From Ceratodon purpureus (Eukaryota; Streptophyta; Bryopsida; Pseudoditrichales; Ditrichaceae), in assembly GCA_014871385.1 (NCBI GenBank), contig CM026430.1:3885040-3949039 (forward strand): DNA of 64,000 nucleotides. Reading direction: 5' to 3'. The notes beneath the pieces were generated by a model. The model saw only the letters and a list, made by a program, of their open reading frames with translations. It had not been told where the DNA came from and searched no databases. Positions 24,473 to 38,000 of the stretch are shown one piece after another (positions within the stretch are counted from its first letter, which is position 1; the number at the start of each line of letters is the position of its first letter). A program made the translations under genes and the position numbers.

Positions 24473-26688
24473 TTATTGGGTGAGTTTACAAACAATTCTT
24501 AAAACAAAAGTCCAGAGTACAGGCCTGGAGTTACTTCGAGTTACTGTATTCGGATGTGACTACTCATGTGATTGGAAGAGAGATCTGAGAGAGGTGTAGA
24601 GCCCTCACATGATTATCTATGGTTTCTCGAAAGGTTAACTGACCACTTAGGGTGTTAAAAGGGTGCTCATCATCATGGTTAGCTCCAAGATTGAAGGAAA
24701 GGCCAAGGCGGTGCCGAATTGCAGAATGGGAAATGGCGACTGGACACTGGTGGATTGATCGGAGAAAAAACCAACAACAACAACAACAACATCAATCAGT
24801 CAGACTGGGGAAGGAAGATGTCTCCAGGACCACCTCCAGACTGACTGACCAAGGCCAAGGCCACACAGGGTCTGTTCACAATTTGCAGGGCTTTTCTTTT
24901 TTGTTTCCCTTCCTCTTTTGAGATATTACAACTTAGCAAGGTTTTGCATGCATGACAAGCGCATAAAAACTGCAACATATCCTCAACTGAGAAGGAAAAA
25001 ACTTAGACATGAGGTGTATGAAATGTTCATGATTGGTACAGGCGTGTTACGGCAAGCACATGTTTTAAACTATTTGGTCTACAACCTTCACTTCTAGAAT
25101 GTTTCCTTGGATCCAACACTAAAGTTGTGCAAGGACAATTTGTCCTAGCCAGAATCCAATTAAAGTTATCGTCCACCTACGTATAATATATTTTTGATTG
25201 TCTTGGGTTCTTCAACTATTCCTTAACGCATGAAACTCTTTTGGCGCATATATAAAATAAAATCAAATGAACTCTTTTGACTTTTTAAATGGAAAATTGG
25301 GATTTCGGGCATGTTTTGAATTTCAAGAGTGGGATTCTAAAAGTGTTTGTGGCTATATGGAATTACAAGCGCTTTGTAGTATTACTCTTTTTCTTTTATT
25401 TGAAGGGCAATTTTGGTAAAAGGGGGTCATATGGATGGACCCCTCCACATCATAGATATTATATGAAATTTATTAAGTTTGGATGAAGAATATAGATTGA
25501 ATGATATATTTATGTAGGTGAAAAAATATTTTGGATGCAAAGTGAATTATGGATGATAATTATCATTTTGATGAAAAATTTCAGCAACCCCTCTAGATGG
25601 AAACAATTGGTTAGGTGAAAAAATGTCTATTGGATGAAAAATGTTATCAATGTGTATGAAAGGAAAAATATTGGACCGTTATTTTGCAAGTGCGCATCCT
25701 TTGAAATTTAGTCTTGTCACTTCAAGCCGTTGTGAATGACGGCAACTTGGGCAAAAAATGGAAGATTATGATTGGTTATTAGCTACCCAAACTTAGAGTG
25801 GATTCTTCTAGAATTCATAACTTTTGCATTGTAACTCCAAATGCTTTAAAATTTGCGCCATTAGAAAGCTACCATTGAAAGCTATATGTAGTATAAATTT
25901 CAAAATACACTTATATTTAGAGACCTTCGAATAGCCTGCCCGAGAATGCCATGACCACAATGTGGTCTCAAAGGATTAATAGTGTTCCATATTAATAGCC
26001 ATCTACACATGATTTGGTTGATGAATTGTTCATGGCTTATCTTAATATTCTTTGCACAATGTATACTAATTTTGGCTAGATATTGTCATTGTTTTCAAAA
26101 ACATTAAGCTCCTTATTCTTAAATTAATCAAAGAGAAATATGCATGAATTTTGATCAATACATTAATTTCATGGAAGTTGAATATCTTTAATATTACAAA
26201 TGTTTTTTGTTGAACTCAACCATGTGTTAAAGCATATTCTAGACATGTAAGATATTATGTAATTACTACAAATTGATTGAATGCTAAATCTTGTATAAAT
26301 TAAACAATACAAGTTTATAAATTAGAGTAATTTATAAATTCATTTTATTGTATCAAGAAAATGGGCAAGTAACCTTACTTGCATTAGAATATTTGTACCA
26401 ATTAAATGGACATAATGAGGTGATATTGAAGTATGTGATCCAATCATATGTATGAATGAAGCAACAAAGAAGGTGAGATAGCAGATGACATATTGGTTGA
26501 AAAAGTAGGTACATGACAAATAGTTATGATTTGTTCCACATTGTCCATGTTGATTATCTTGATTGTAATCGATTATTATTATGGTGTATATGATATATAT
26601 GGTGTAGATATCACAGTACCATAGTACGTAAATTCTAAAAATAGTTCTTTAAAGTAAAATAAAGAAATTATGAATAGAGAAAAAAATG

Positions 26689-26690
<2 letters not shown>
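24473..26690. other. Spacer, no gene seen
   Basis: AT-rich DNA. It contains a short CAA microsatellite (about 24772-24790) inside an 89-codon plus frame that otherwise has no recognisable content. No further structure was identified. Confidence 0.45.

Positions 26691-26730
<40 letters not shown>
26691..26730. repeat. (AT)20 microsatellite
   Basis: Forty bases of perfect alternating AT, preceded by GAA and followed by TTGGG. Likely to vary in length between individuals. Confidence 0.97.
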
Positions 26731-26733
<3 letters not shown>

Positions 26734-26734
26734 G

Positions 26735-26870
26735 GTAATAGTTTGCTATTTCCGAGCCATTTGAGGTCAATTTGAAATCAAGAAATTCACTTTTAGAGAA
26801 GCAAACCTCAAATTTTTTCAAGAAAAAAATACTCGTACAGGAGGTGGCGAACCTGCTGTGAGGACAAGGG
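26735..26870 (+). repeat. Dispersed repeat, copy 1
   Basis: Shares an ordered series of words with 49010-49165: GCCATTTGAGGTCA, an A-rich stretch with AGAAATTCAC, GAGAAGCAAACCTC, an A run, then GGAGGTGGCGAACCTG followed by TGAGG. The second copy has GCCATTTAAGGTCA, GAGAAGCAAATCCT, an A run and CGGTGGCAAACCTG. Both are about 130-155 bp. The family is unknown; it may be the end of a retroelement or a MITE half. Confidence 0.6.
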
Positions 26871-28576
26871 ACACTTTCAAATCTTGGTACCAATTGAAAA
26901 ATTGTATGTGGTCTACCATATATACACAGGTGCTTAATAATGCATAGCCACACGAAAAGAAATTTGACACACGCTTGACATAATGTAGTGTGAACAATAC
27001 TAAATCCACGCTATTCGAAGCGAATGGTAACCAGGATGAGAAACTCCCATAGCAGCCTCATGAAATTAAGAAATCTAGGAGAAACAGGGATTGAGAGTTG
27101 TAGAAGGTGTGTAGAAGAGCACAAGCAGGAAATCAGAGCAAATGAAACGTTGTTCAATCTAAATTACCAGAACAATACAGATCCGAAGCTAGAAAATCAT
27201 GTGTCGATGGTATAGTAGCACTGACCAACAAGTGGGAATGTTTTGTGTTGCTTTTGGCGACGATGCGTTACGCTGCGGTTACTTGTCTGTAGGTGGGAAG
27301 GGAAGCCACAATGGTAGTAAAGCTCATCACTCGTCAACAAAAGACTCACTCCGCACATTACTACTATGTCGCCACTTCGAGCTGGTCAAAAAGTTGAGAA
27401 AGGACATAACAGCACGGGCAATCACAAAATAAATTTGTAATTCATTTCAACAACACGGAACTCAAAAACTTTGTAATGTATATAAAATCGACGAAACACC
27501 TACAAACGATGGCATGAATCTGCTCACTACTCTGAAATGAACGGAGAACACATGCCCCCCGGAATCCTGGCCAGATTAAAGCGGATCCGGAATAGCAAGG
27601 GTATTGCACCATGCATAGACAATTGGCACACTCTAGCACAAGATGTGTCGACCTTTAAATTAAATCCTAACCACAGCTATTATTATTCCTAAATTTGCAT
27701 GATACAGCATGGATGAAGCATCAGGAATCTATACGACAAATTCACTACGGTCTTGCCATGTCGACACATGCTAACGCAGAAAGTACGAAAAAATAAATCA
27801 AAAGTGCAAAACATACCTCGATGAAATTAAAGCCATTTCGTGCCGGTTTCGAGAAAGAAACCTCAGATTACATGACTTCAGAGCCGCAAACAATGCTCAG
27901 GTCACTCCCTGTCTAGGTTAGTTGCTACAGAAGGCACGCACCAATACAGTCATGATAGTGCCAAGAAGAAAATGGAAGGCTTCTCGTGCAAGTACGGTGA
28001 ACACGACTTCACATCTCAAAACAAATGACATTGAAGAAGCACCCACGTTTGCATTAAATAGGAGATTATGTTACATCCCACTAAAGGCTGCCAAAGGTTG
28101 CAGGATGCAGCAGCCACATCGGAGAACAAGTCGTTTTCCAGCATTGAAACTGAGGCTCCCTTTCCCTCCAATGTGATACCAATGGTGATATATAGTACAA
28201 GAATGAGAGCACTTGCTCTATCATACAGAAACACACGTCCCTCTGCGCCTCCTCGACCAGCACATCTCAACATAATGGTCTTCACCCGTCCTGGCATCCA
28301 TTGCATCCCCCAACCTCGCGAGACCGCCCTACCCTTCATTTCCCTTCCACTATCCGCCAACCATACCAACAGCCTGTATATATCACCTTCGCAAAACAGG
28401 CAGCTCCACCAGGCGCGAGAAAAACTCCCAGATCCAACTCAGAGGCACTTGCTGCGATATACATTATGACGCGCTGCCTTCAAGCAGCACCGGCTAAATT
28501 CTATCTAGATCTCAATCTAGTCCCTCACTCCAGCTTCCAAAGCGAAGATCACGAACGCGTGACTTCGGTTCGATAT
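26871..28576. other. 3' flank of the EIN3 gene
   Basis: Downstream of the EIN3 stop on the minus strand. Part is probably 3' untranslated region. A good minus-strand splice donor context (CGAG followed by GTATGT, near 27820) hints at a spliced transcript here, perhaps a 3' UTR intron. Overlapping frames on both strands at 27922-28615 are not supported as genes. Confidence 0.4.
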
Positions 28577-30622
28577 CTATGCACCGAAGTACCATATGAG
28601 GTCCTCATCAAGTAATTCTATGGAGGGCCCCAAAGGCACAGGGGGCTCAATTCCTAAATCAAAAGAGGTGCTAAAGTTGTAGTCCGAAGGTAGGTCGACG
28701 CCGTGATGATGGTCGAACGAATGCTCGAAACCCTTTCCATCCTTCGGTAAACTGCTGTTATTTTCAATACTAACATCCGCTATATTCGAGCCCTCCCCGA
28801 AACTCTGTCCAAACACACTTTCCTCAGCCACAAGGTCCGATGCCTCCATCTGTCGCTGCTGATGGCTCACCATACCACTTTCAGATGCTAAAAGCCCACT
28901 GTTGAGCTCAGGCCCATCAAGCCCGCTGAGTCGGCCGACACCCATGGAGCTTTCCATTCCATGCATCCCACTAGGTCCGTACAGACCAACGAACAAGTCA
29001 TGCAGCGGTTGGTGATCGCCATTGCCTCCTTGCACATTCTGGGACATCGGAGACATGTTTTGCATGGGTGCAGGAAGTGAAAGGGGTGGGTAACCTGTGG
29101 CCCCTTGCATCATAGCACCATGATTGCCAGCCATTCCTCCAACTTGGAATAGACCTTTACCACTTAGCCCCTGTACCTGCGTCGTATTCCCTGAAAACAT
29201 GTTACTGTTCACAGTAGTCGGGGGAACTGGCCTAAACATGCAAGTTGACTGGTGCATGTTACGAAGGTCTCGATCCACGAAGGCATTCCGCCACTCGTTG
29301 TGTTTACAATTCAGATGTGGGCACATGTAAACCCGTTGCTCCGTGCTCTGAGCCTCCCCAGAAGAGCGTTTCTTCCGCCCACCTTCGACCACATCTCCGT
29401 CTTGCAATCTTAGCGACGATTTATCAAACTCGGAATCCAAAGAATCAGTGTCTCTGTCGGCACCACCCTTGGCCGCCGAGAACGCAGGTCGACTGCCCGC
29501 AAAGGGCTCGTAGTCATCAGTATCCACATCCTGGCCCTGGTCACTCCCAGACAGCCCCGGGGGTGAATCATCCACTCCATCCACATCAAACTCATTCAAG
29601 CTGTGCCCCGCGAGGCTGGCCCCATTGTGGCCCCCCGGCGTCCCCGCGCTCCCCCCCGCCCCGCTCTGCTGCCGCGCCAGCCCCTCCTCCTGATTCAACA
29701 CACTCAGCCATGTCGCACTCTCCTTCGCAGTCATCTTATCCTGCAAACATTTCGACTGCCTCACCAACTTGCGAATCTTCGCAATATCCGGCGACATATG
29801 CTTGATCACGGCCGTGAGAACCCCAACCTTCCACGCCTTCTTCAAATCGTGCGGCTTCTTATACGGCGGAGCCCCCTGCCCCTTGGGCAACCCTAGCTGC
29901 GGCCACCACTCCTCATCCCCACTCGGCCACCACGGGGGCGGCACCCCCTTCTCCAGCGGATACCGCCGCTGCGGCGGGTCGCAATGCTGCATGAGCGCGC
30001 TCAGCAAGCTCCCTAGCGTCGTATCCTGCAGCTCCTGCAGCGTATGAGGAGTAGGAGCCGTGCTCACGTTACCTTTAGGCTTGCCCGGCACAGCGTGATC
30101 CGCCTGATACTTCGCGATCGCCGCAGGCCCGTTCCGATCGAACCTCACCTTCTCCTTCCACCACGCCCGAATATTATCACTCGCGCCGCTCACAGGCTTC
30201 CCCTTCTCCGGAATAATCCCATACACAAACCCTTGCGCCTGACAAACCTCCATCATCTTCAACATATACTTCAAAATCCCGTCCTGCGCGCGGCTCATCT
30301 TCTTCCGCCTAGCCTGCTCCTGGCTCTGCTTATGCTGCTTCGTCCCCACCCCGCCCCCCCGCTCGCTCCCCCCGCGCTCCACCCCGCCCCCCATCTCCCG
30401 CTCCTTCTGCAGCTCCTTCATGCGCTTCAACCGCATCCTGTCGCGCCACATCCGCTTCTCCAGCTCGTCCACGTCCATCTCCTCGTCGCTCATCTCGTCC
30501 CCCTCCTGCATCCCCATCGCCATCATCCCGTCGTCGCCGTCATTCTCCGCCATGAAGTCCCCCATCGCCATATCCCCCCCGTACTCCAGATCCTCCCCTC
30601 CTCCTCCCCGCTCCATCTCCAT
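28577..30622 (-). CDS. EIN3/EIL ethylene-response transcription factor
   Basis: Intronless, 681 residues, in the usual EIN3/EIL range (about 520-640) or slightly above. The family acts in the nucleus as the terminal DNA-binding activator of ethylene signalling, turned over through EBF F-box proteins. The acidic block at residues ~43-62 ([17 protein letters not shown]) is followed by a basic region and the plant-specific DNA-binding fold (~105-330). Visible signatures are [90 protein letters not shown] and [21 protein letters not shown] conserved [19 protein letters not shown] segment lies in the middle, and the protein ends DLIWYFGA. The C-terminal half is rich in M, G, S and Q, as in activation domains. 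The first ATG of the frame is 30622. The N-terminus is unusually rich in methionine and glycine. The coding region is GC-rich at its 5' half compared with flanking DNA. No breaks seen. Confidence 0.97.
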   Translation of the reverse strand: MEMERGGGGEDLEYGGDMAMGDFMAENDGDDGMMAMGMQEGDEMSDEEMDVDELEKRMWRDRMRLKRMKELQKEREMGGGVERGGSERGGGVGTKQHKQSQEQARRKKMSRAQDGILKYMLKMMEVCQAQGFVYGIIPEKGKPVSGASDNIRAWWKEKVRFDRNGPAAIAKYQADHAVPGKPKGNVSTAPTPHTLQELQDTTLGSLLSALMQHCDPPQRRYPLEKGVPPPWWPSGDEEWWPQLGLPKGQGAPPYKKPHDLKKAWKVGVLTAVIKHMSPDIAKIRKLVRQSKCLQDKMTAKESATWLSVLNQEEGLARQQSGAGGSAGTPGGHNGASLAGHSLNEFDVDGVDDSPPGLSGSDQGQDVDTDDYEPFAGSRPAFSAAKGGADRDTDSLDSEFDKSSLRLQDGDVVEGGRKKRSSGEAQSTEQRVYMCPHLNCKHNEWRNAFVDRDLRNMHQSTCMFRPVPPTTVNSNMFSGNTTQVQGLSGKGLFQVGGMAGNHGAMMQGATGYPPLSLPAPMQNMSPMSQNVQGGNGDHQPLHDLFVGLYGPSGMHGMESSMGVGRLSGLDGPELNSGLLASESGMVSHQQRQMEASDLVAEESVFGQSFGEGSNIADVSIENNSSLPKDGKGFEHSFDHHHGVDLPSDYNFSTSFDLGIEPPVPLGPSIELLDEDLIWYFGA

Positions 30623-31700
30623 CCTCAACTCCCCTTCCCTCCTCTCCTCCCCTCCCTCACCTCACCATGAACCCCCACAGCCACACCGCGCTCTCCACCA
30701 TCGCCGCCTCCATTCCCCTCACATGCCCCCCGCCCCTTAGGGTTTCATCTCCTACCCCCGTCCCCTCCCCTCACCTCGCCATCGCCATCTCTCCTCCCAA
30801 CAATCGCTCCCCCCACCTCACCTCCACTCCACACAAGCCCTCCCCCCCTCCCTCCTCAGGATCAGGGACCCCCCCGCGTTCCCCACTCCTCCCCCGCTCC
30901 CCCACGGATCTCACGCTCCCTACACCGGGTACCCTGTTCCTTATACCCGATATCCCGTTCCCTCCCCAGGTCATGAAGTTCCCTTCCCCGTGTACACCGC
31001 TCCTCTCCCGGGTATCGGAATCACTTTCCCATCCGCCGCTCCTCGTTTTCCGTCGTACCCGTCGCACGGAAAACTTCCAAAGCCGTTATATTCTACGTCG
31101 TCAGTAGATCTTATTTATAAAATATTTAGTTCTGGTAGATATTACAGGAATTGTTGGAGTGGGTACCTAAAACCGTTAATTTACTTCATCTAAGGTGGAC
31201 GAAGATTTCGGTGTTTTTTCGGTGGATGATGTGAGAGTGTGGGGGAGGGGGTATTTGAGGTTCGTAGCGGGTATTGGAGGGTGGGGACCGGGTATGGGGG
31301 GGGTCCGAGGGCGGAGGGGTCGGTGTGACCGGCAGGTGGGGGGTTGGGGAGGCGGTGGTGGGGGAGGGGGAGTGGGAGGGGGTGGGCCCCTTTGGTGGGG
31401 GGGAGTCAAGTGGGTCAAGTGGGAGCGTTGTGATTGGTTTAATGAGGGTTTTCTTTGTGATTGGTTAGTTTTTTCTGTTTTTCTTATTTGGATTTTTGTG
31501 TGTTAAGTTTTCAAGTTGGTTTGGGGCCTTTTGTATTGATGGTGGGGGGCTTTGTTTTATGTTTTGTTTTTGTTTGGGGGTGGAAAGGGAGATGCCAGCC
31601 AGTTGTTTGGGGGTTTTGGATTTGACTTGTGGGATGGGAGTTATGGCATGGGGTGTGTGTGTGTGTTGTATGGACAAGGTCTGCTGGTAGTGGAAGGATT
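30623..31700 (-). promoter_or_regulatory. GC-rich upstream region of EIN3, C-rich then G-rich
   Basis: From 30623 to about 31060 the plus strand is strongly C-rich (G-rich on the EIN3 sense strand). After an AT-rich break (31085-31200) the plus strand turns G-rich (31210-31400), with many GGGG runs. This is expected to contain the EIN3 leader, possibly a leader intron (common in EIN3 genes), and core promoter. Long open frames here (for example 30667-31107 and 31195-31506) are proline-, glycine- or tryptophan-rich composition artefacts. A GTGTGTGTGTGTGT run lies at about 31652. Confidence 0.5.
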
Positions 31701-32540
31701 CAGGATTGAGTTATATTGAGTTGATTGGGTTGTAGTAATGAGGGGTTTAGGGAGTGGACCAAAATGAGGCTCCTTGGGGTGGAGTTTGTGAAGGGGAAGG
31801 AAGAGAGATCTTTGTAGGATTGGGATTCTCCGCGGAGGGGCCTTTCCAACTCGTGCCAATCGCAATAAGTCAACACTATTCATCTCAACATGGCATTTGT
31901 CCCTCCACCAATAAGTCACTAATGTCGAGTATCTTGAAAACAATGCCTAATTGGATTGTTTCCTACGCCATTTTGCAAGCGATACTAATAAGTTATTTGT
32001 GCCTCATCTTGAAGCAATATTCAATTTAAAAAATTATTGCATGAAATAAGATTTTCTTTGTTGAAGATGTAACTTTTATAAATTTTGAAAATGTGGTTTG
32101 AACATAATGTAGAAAAAATCATAAATGCATTTAAATTTTTTTAAATTAGAATAGAAATTAATAGAATAAAAAAAATTTGAGAAGAAATTAATTATTTTTC
32201 AAATATTTTCATCTTTTGTGATGAAGTTTAATTATAATGTGAAGAACGATAAATTTATTTTGAAATGATTATAATCCACTTTTATATGTACCCAATTCTG
32301 CAATAGCCTACGTGGTATTTCAACTCTAACACATGATTATTTGTACAAGAAATTTTAGATATATTTAATTTAAATAAAAAAATACATCTACTTGGCTAAG
32401 GTTTTCTTGCAATAATAAAGTACATAAATCTTTCACATAAGTCATCAATATAATAGAATTTTGAAAATAATAGTTTTTTTAATTTAATTTTTAAAGATTT
32501 TTTATAATATAGCAAAAAAAATTGCATCAAATATATCAGT
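31701..32540. other. Spacer, nothing recognised
   Basis: The base composition falls from G-rich to very AT-rich near 32020. No gene, RNA or clear repeat was seen. Confidence 0.4.
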
Positions 32541-34460
32541 TTTATGATCTTTTGATAATTAATTTTTAAGTGAATTTTTAATCTTCCAAATCTCCAAGTT
32601 TCTCTGGGAAAAAATCATGAATGCATTGTACTATACTTGAACATTTAAATTGTAGATTTCGTAAATAGATACATAAAAAAGTAAATTAAAAAATCTCAAA
32701 TCACACTCAAAACAACATTTTAAATTATAGAAGAGGTTTCATATTTAAAAAGATACATAAAATTGGTTTGTATTATTTTACATGGTTTATTTCTATTATA
32801 TCGATATGGAGAATTTTTAAGAATCAAATATACTATACCTAATGGAAAAATTCATTGATTGAATGCTAATTTTTTTATTACATAAGTTTTTGATAGATTA
32901 TAGACATGTATTTACATTGGTTTAGTTGATTTGTTTTAATTGACATGCCAATGTATAACCTAGTCTAAATAAAAATAAATTGTTCTTGAAATTTTTATTT
33001 ATTATTGTTTTGTTAAAATACTAATTTTTTTCATTTTATTGGATTAGGTTCAAATATGAAGCAAAGAATTTTTTTTAATACATGTTACACTTGAATCGTA
33101 GTATGCCAAATTGATATTGAGTACATGGTTATATTCAAAATCAAATTGAAAATTGTTAATCATTTTGATTTTTTAATTTCCAATTGGTTCAATATAGAAT
33201 GGATTTTTTTCCTACCATGTAAAGTATTTTTTTTAACAGTCCAAGAACTGTCTTCATTTGAATCTTCAATAAGTTTTTACTTCCAAATTCTTTCTTGGCT
33301 TATTGTGCAAATTATGTGATTTTCATACTAAATAACATTTTAGTTCTGAATGTTGTATTTTGTATGAAAAAATAATCCAATGAACTTCTAGCCTATTTAC
33401 AAGCTATGATGATAATTACCCTAGTTTTTTTATAATATCAATTTATATGGGTATATATTATTAAAAAATTGTGTTTCTTTGTATCTTTGTCCGTCATAAG
33501 CCAATTCCATAACAATTTTTACATGTAACCTAATTTATATGTCTTATCAAAACGTGCAACTTTTTTCATGGCTTGAAAGGTTATTTACCTAGCAGGTTTG
33601 TTCATTAATAATTTAAAGAAAAACAAAAAAAATTGGGAATGTTAAAGAAGGAAAAGCGAAAATATGAGAAATTATTTTATATGATGTGTATCTATTTTTA
33701 ATCCAACAGAATGGTATTTGAAGTGAGTTTTTTATTGAAAAGAAAAAAAGTTAAGAATGTTTTTTTTGGAGACAAATATTGTATTTAAACTGTGGTGGTT
33801 CATATCTGGAAGAGGTGTTAACTACTTCCAGGTGGGAATACCGCTTAAGTTATGAGTTTTAACTTCTGAGCATCCACGTACATTTTACACAATATAATCA
33901 TGTAGTATTTTCCATCATTGGAAATCGCTTGGCCCGGGCTCCCATCATTATTGGGTATTGACAATGAGTCCACCACTTATCTTGTAGAAGCCCCTACAAC
34001 CATGACCACAATGTACAACTAGCACATTTGCACACCAAACCATGTCATGATTTTGAACATATTGTATACAAATCACGCATCATCTACGTCTCCAAGAATC
34101 CAAGGTTGGTACATCAGTGTAGTTGATCAACTGTGGGTTCTTTTGTGGAGACACTTTGTGAATTAATTTCCTTTGTGAACAGCCAATTTAGAACATGATC
34201 GGAGCTCCCTCATTTGGAGGCCAGTTTTGAAGCTTCTTGTTGTTATTAGCATTGTGTTTCAAGCCATCTTTGTATGAGAGTGTACAAATTTGTTAATGTA
34301 TAGAATAAGTTGATTAAAATTGTCTAGTCACTTTTAATGTATCTTTTAACACAATTTTCTTATTACATGCTTTTGTATATTTTCACACAATGCATATTAG
34401 TAATGCATTCATAATTTTTTTAAATCTTAAAATTCTTGAAAATTAAACAGGTAGCTAAAA
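32540..34460 (+). repeat. Segmental duplication, copy 1
   Basis: This AT-rich block is repeated in the same order in 35020-38550. Shared landmarks: TCTCCAAGTT and GAACATTTAAATTGTAGATT (32590-32660 versus 35055-35130); ATAGACATGTATTTACAT (32900 versus 35385); GATGTTACACTTGAATGG-like (33083 versus 35905 and 37527); AAGTTTTTACTT and TTCTTTCTTG (33270 versus 37790); ATGTATCTTTTAACACAATT (34337 versus 38378). Copy 1 has about 500 bp (33800-34310) absent from copy 2 that is less AT-rich and may be an insertion. No gene is visible in either copy. Confidence 0.7.
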
Positions 34461-35019
34461 TTCGATATATTTTAAAATTTTAAAATTTGAATCTAGAATT
34501 AATAGTCAACGCAAAAATGCTTTGGCACATTATATATATTTTTAATATGTTTGTATGTATGTTTATAAAAAATATACATTTAACATGCATTTACAGTTTT
34601 TCTTTAATAATAAATTTTTTAGGATCTCTAAATTTTTAATAATAGATCTTTATAGGATTGGAGAGTCTCAGGGAGGGCGTAGTATTTACATAGAATCGCT
34701 CTTCATTTTCTGACGTAATGTGCTACGTTGCTACCCTTGGCAGTGATGATTTGTTCGCAAATGGAGAAGAAACCGAGTACTCTTTTAACCATGTCACAGC
34801 CCCTTATGGTCTCACACTCATTGATTTGGTGAGCTATAGGTACAAATTTGTTTAAACACGTCAAAATATGAATGATTCAACCTTGGTTAGTACTTTGATT
34901 GTTTCATGTTTAGTGAATACTCCATCTTCACGTTTTCAATGTATGTGTGTTTTTATTTATAATGTGATAAGTGTTTTTTTCATCAATTATATTAGTTTTT
35001 GATTCAAGATACTTTTAAC

Positions 35020-38000
35020 AAAAAATATATTTAAAAGCCATTTTTTAATCCTCAAAATCTCCAAGTTCTTTGGAAAAATATCATGCAAGTAATGCATAAA
35101 TGCATTGTATATGAACATTTAAATTGTAGATTATGTAAATAGAAACATCAAAAAACTAATATTAATGAACCTCAAACTATACTTTAAACAACATTTCAAA
35201 CAATAAAAGATGTTTTATATATTTTTAAAACATAAATTAGGTTTATATAAAAGGTTTTAAATGGTTTTCTTAATATGTCAATATATAAAAAATTTAGAAC
35301 CAAAGTAATATATCTAGTGAAAAAACACATTGCTTTAGTGGATGCACTAATTTTTTAATTACACAAATTCTTGATAAATTATATAGACATGTATTTACAT
35401 CAGTTTAGCCGGGTTGTTTGAGTTGACATGCCCTTGTGTAATCTTATCTAAATAAGAATAAAATGTGTTTAAAAATTATATATATATTATATTCAATAAA
35501 AAAATTATACATAATTTATATAAGAAATCAGTTTTAACCTCTAAAAGAAATAGTCAGACAAGGAGCTTTTTGAAAATTGGAATTTTCCTATGATGTTAGT
35601 TTTAAGTACATGTTTTTTGAATTTTTAATGAATGTGGGAAATTCTAAGAGCTTTATCAAATTATGTATTTTTTTTACACCATGTCTCTAAAATATGTTAA
35701 TGGTTTCTTGTGTGGTTTTTTATATTGGTTGGTAAGGTTTGGTACCTATACTACGCCCCTTCTCCCCACTTCCTTTGAGTTTTTTATAAGCTTATTCAAA
35801 AAAACATTTAAATAGAATGAATATATGACTTCAAAAGTAATCAAAGTTTTTTCATCTTATTATGTTAGGTTCAAAAAGAAAACAAAGAAATATTTTCTAA
35901 TAGATGTTACACTTGAATGGCAGTATATCAAATTGATATTGTATACATAGTTTCATTCAAAATCAAATTGAAAAACTGTTAATAGAAATTAATTTTAATT
36001 GATTTATAGCCACATAATTACATATCATGCCAAATATAATATTTTTATTTGTTAAATATTGGTTATGTATCAAGATAAATTCCCCCACACTACGAGCAAT
36101 CTTCCCCCAGATACCACATCATCATAAAACTCCCCAAATATATCCAACACTCAAAAAACAAAAACACTAGTAACAAATCAGCAACCCTAGCTCATCTTAG
36201 ACTGTCACAACAACCACAACACCAAAGAGCAGCCGGGCCATCTTATCAATCCAACAAACCTCCAAACACAAACTGCAAATGAACACATGGACCCTCACAC
36301 AAACTAAAACATAACTCCACAACCCACACGTTGCCTGAAGCTCCATTATGTGGCTGACATAAAGGATTCTAAAAGAACTGAAGAGGCTACGGCCTCATGC
36401 ACACTATATTCTATTTCATTATATTTTAAGCCGTTAACATCAAAAACACTATCCAAAGTGAAAACACATATATTGCCAAAAAAAAACATAAAAACACTAT
36501 ACAAATCTCAAAACATCTAAGCCTCAATGGATTTTACCGCAGAATCCGCCTCTTCTTCCTCATTGTCCTGAACATCCCCAAGTCCACATCGGTTAAACTC
36601 TTCCCAGAACCACTCCCTGCCGATCTCCCTCACACGACGCACGTACTTATATGGTGGGCACGTGCCATATCGTTCCATCTATCAACCAACATGGAATAGA
36701 ACTTTTTAGTTTGCATTTGTAAAGTCTAAAACAACTTCTTCAAACCTCTTCCAACTCAGAAACCTCTTTCAATCTAGAAAATCAACAATTCAAATGTTTA
36801 CTTACAAAATCACGTTTAAAATTATCAATTCCTCCACTGCCAAGAAGGTTATGATGTGTGCGTGCAGCTGCTGCATCACGTTGTGCACGATTCCAATTTG
36901 AATTGGCACGATGGATTGCAACCTTCCGCACAAATTCATTCTAGCTGCGCTTGCTACAATCATCAGGCATTCTCTCACCTTGCTCTGCCATCTTGGGGTA
37001 TTGGCTCCGACGGTTCCTTTGCCTAGTCCCAATCGATAGCAAAACATCATTCCAAATCCAATCTCCTGCGGGAAATGCACTTACAATCTTTTTGAAGAGC
37101 CTATCCACTACTTTGGATTTTTTTTGCTTCGTTCATCGTTCATGACACTCAACAAGCAAGAGATTACACATACCCCTCACTCTTTACCGCAAAGCACGTT
37201 TGTCAGTGCGCTTCAGTTGCCCGTTGAGACGCTCTTCACGTCGATGAGTCGTACGGATCATTGGTAGTTGAGTGCCAGGTTGTCGAGGTTCTGCAACTGT
37301 AGGTGAACCTTCACGTGATTCTTCTGGATCCATAACCACACTCACTCCAAGCCACCCTGCTTCCAATTTTTTTACATAAACATTGATAAAAATAAATATG
37401 AATAATAAAAACATTCAAAAAAATCTTTATCAGTATGAATATATGACTTCAAAAGTAATCAAAGTTTTTTCATCTTATTAGGCTAGGTTCAAGAAAAAAA
37501 ATTAAAAAATAAAAAAATTCTAATAGATGTTACACTTGAATGGCAATATGTCAAATTGAAAGCCACATAATTACGTATCATGCCAAATATAATATTTCCA
37601 TTTTTAATCATTATATTAAATCTAAATTAAGAATCATATTTAAATTTAGCTTGAAAATATTTGATTTTTTTTTTCTATATCAAGCCATGTTTGTATATCC
37701 ATTCTACCACAAACCTTTGAAAATAAAAATCATTTCAATTTTTTCATTTTCAATTGATTTGGTACATAATGTTTATTTGAATCTTCAACAAGTTTTTACT
37801 TGCAAGTTCTTTCTTGACTTATTGTACAAATTATGTGTTTGTCAAACTAACTAACATTTCAATTTTGAATCTTTTATATTGTACATGAAATAAGTACAGC
37901 CCCTATTTAAAAGGTATGATGAAAATTAGCCTAATTTACTCATACTATTAACCAACATGCGTCTATATGATAAAAATATTAATCAATATGCATTTATTTA

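Noticed and set aside
27922-28615. Overlapping frames on both strands downstream of EIN3
   Set aside because: They overlap each other in several phases and lie in the expected EIN3 3' region.
29245-31107. Plus-strand frames opposite and upstream of EIN3
   Set aside because: Proline/histidine/leucine-rich antisense shadows of the GC-rich EIN3 coding sequence and its C-rich upstream DNA.
33793-34310. Possible solo LTR inside duplication copy 1
   Set aside because: It is absent from copy 2, but no matching target duplication or convincing TG...CA borders were found.
34660-35770. Possible transposon with GGGCGTAGTAT inverted ends
   Set aside because: Only about 11-15 bp pair, the interior is part of the segmental duplication, and no target duplication was found.
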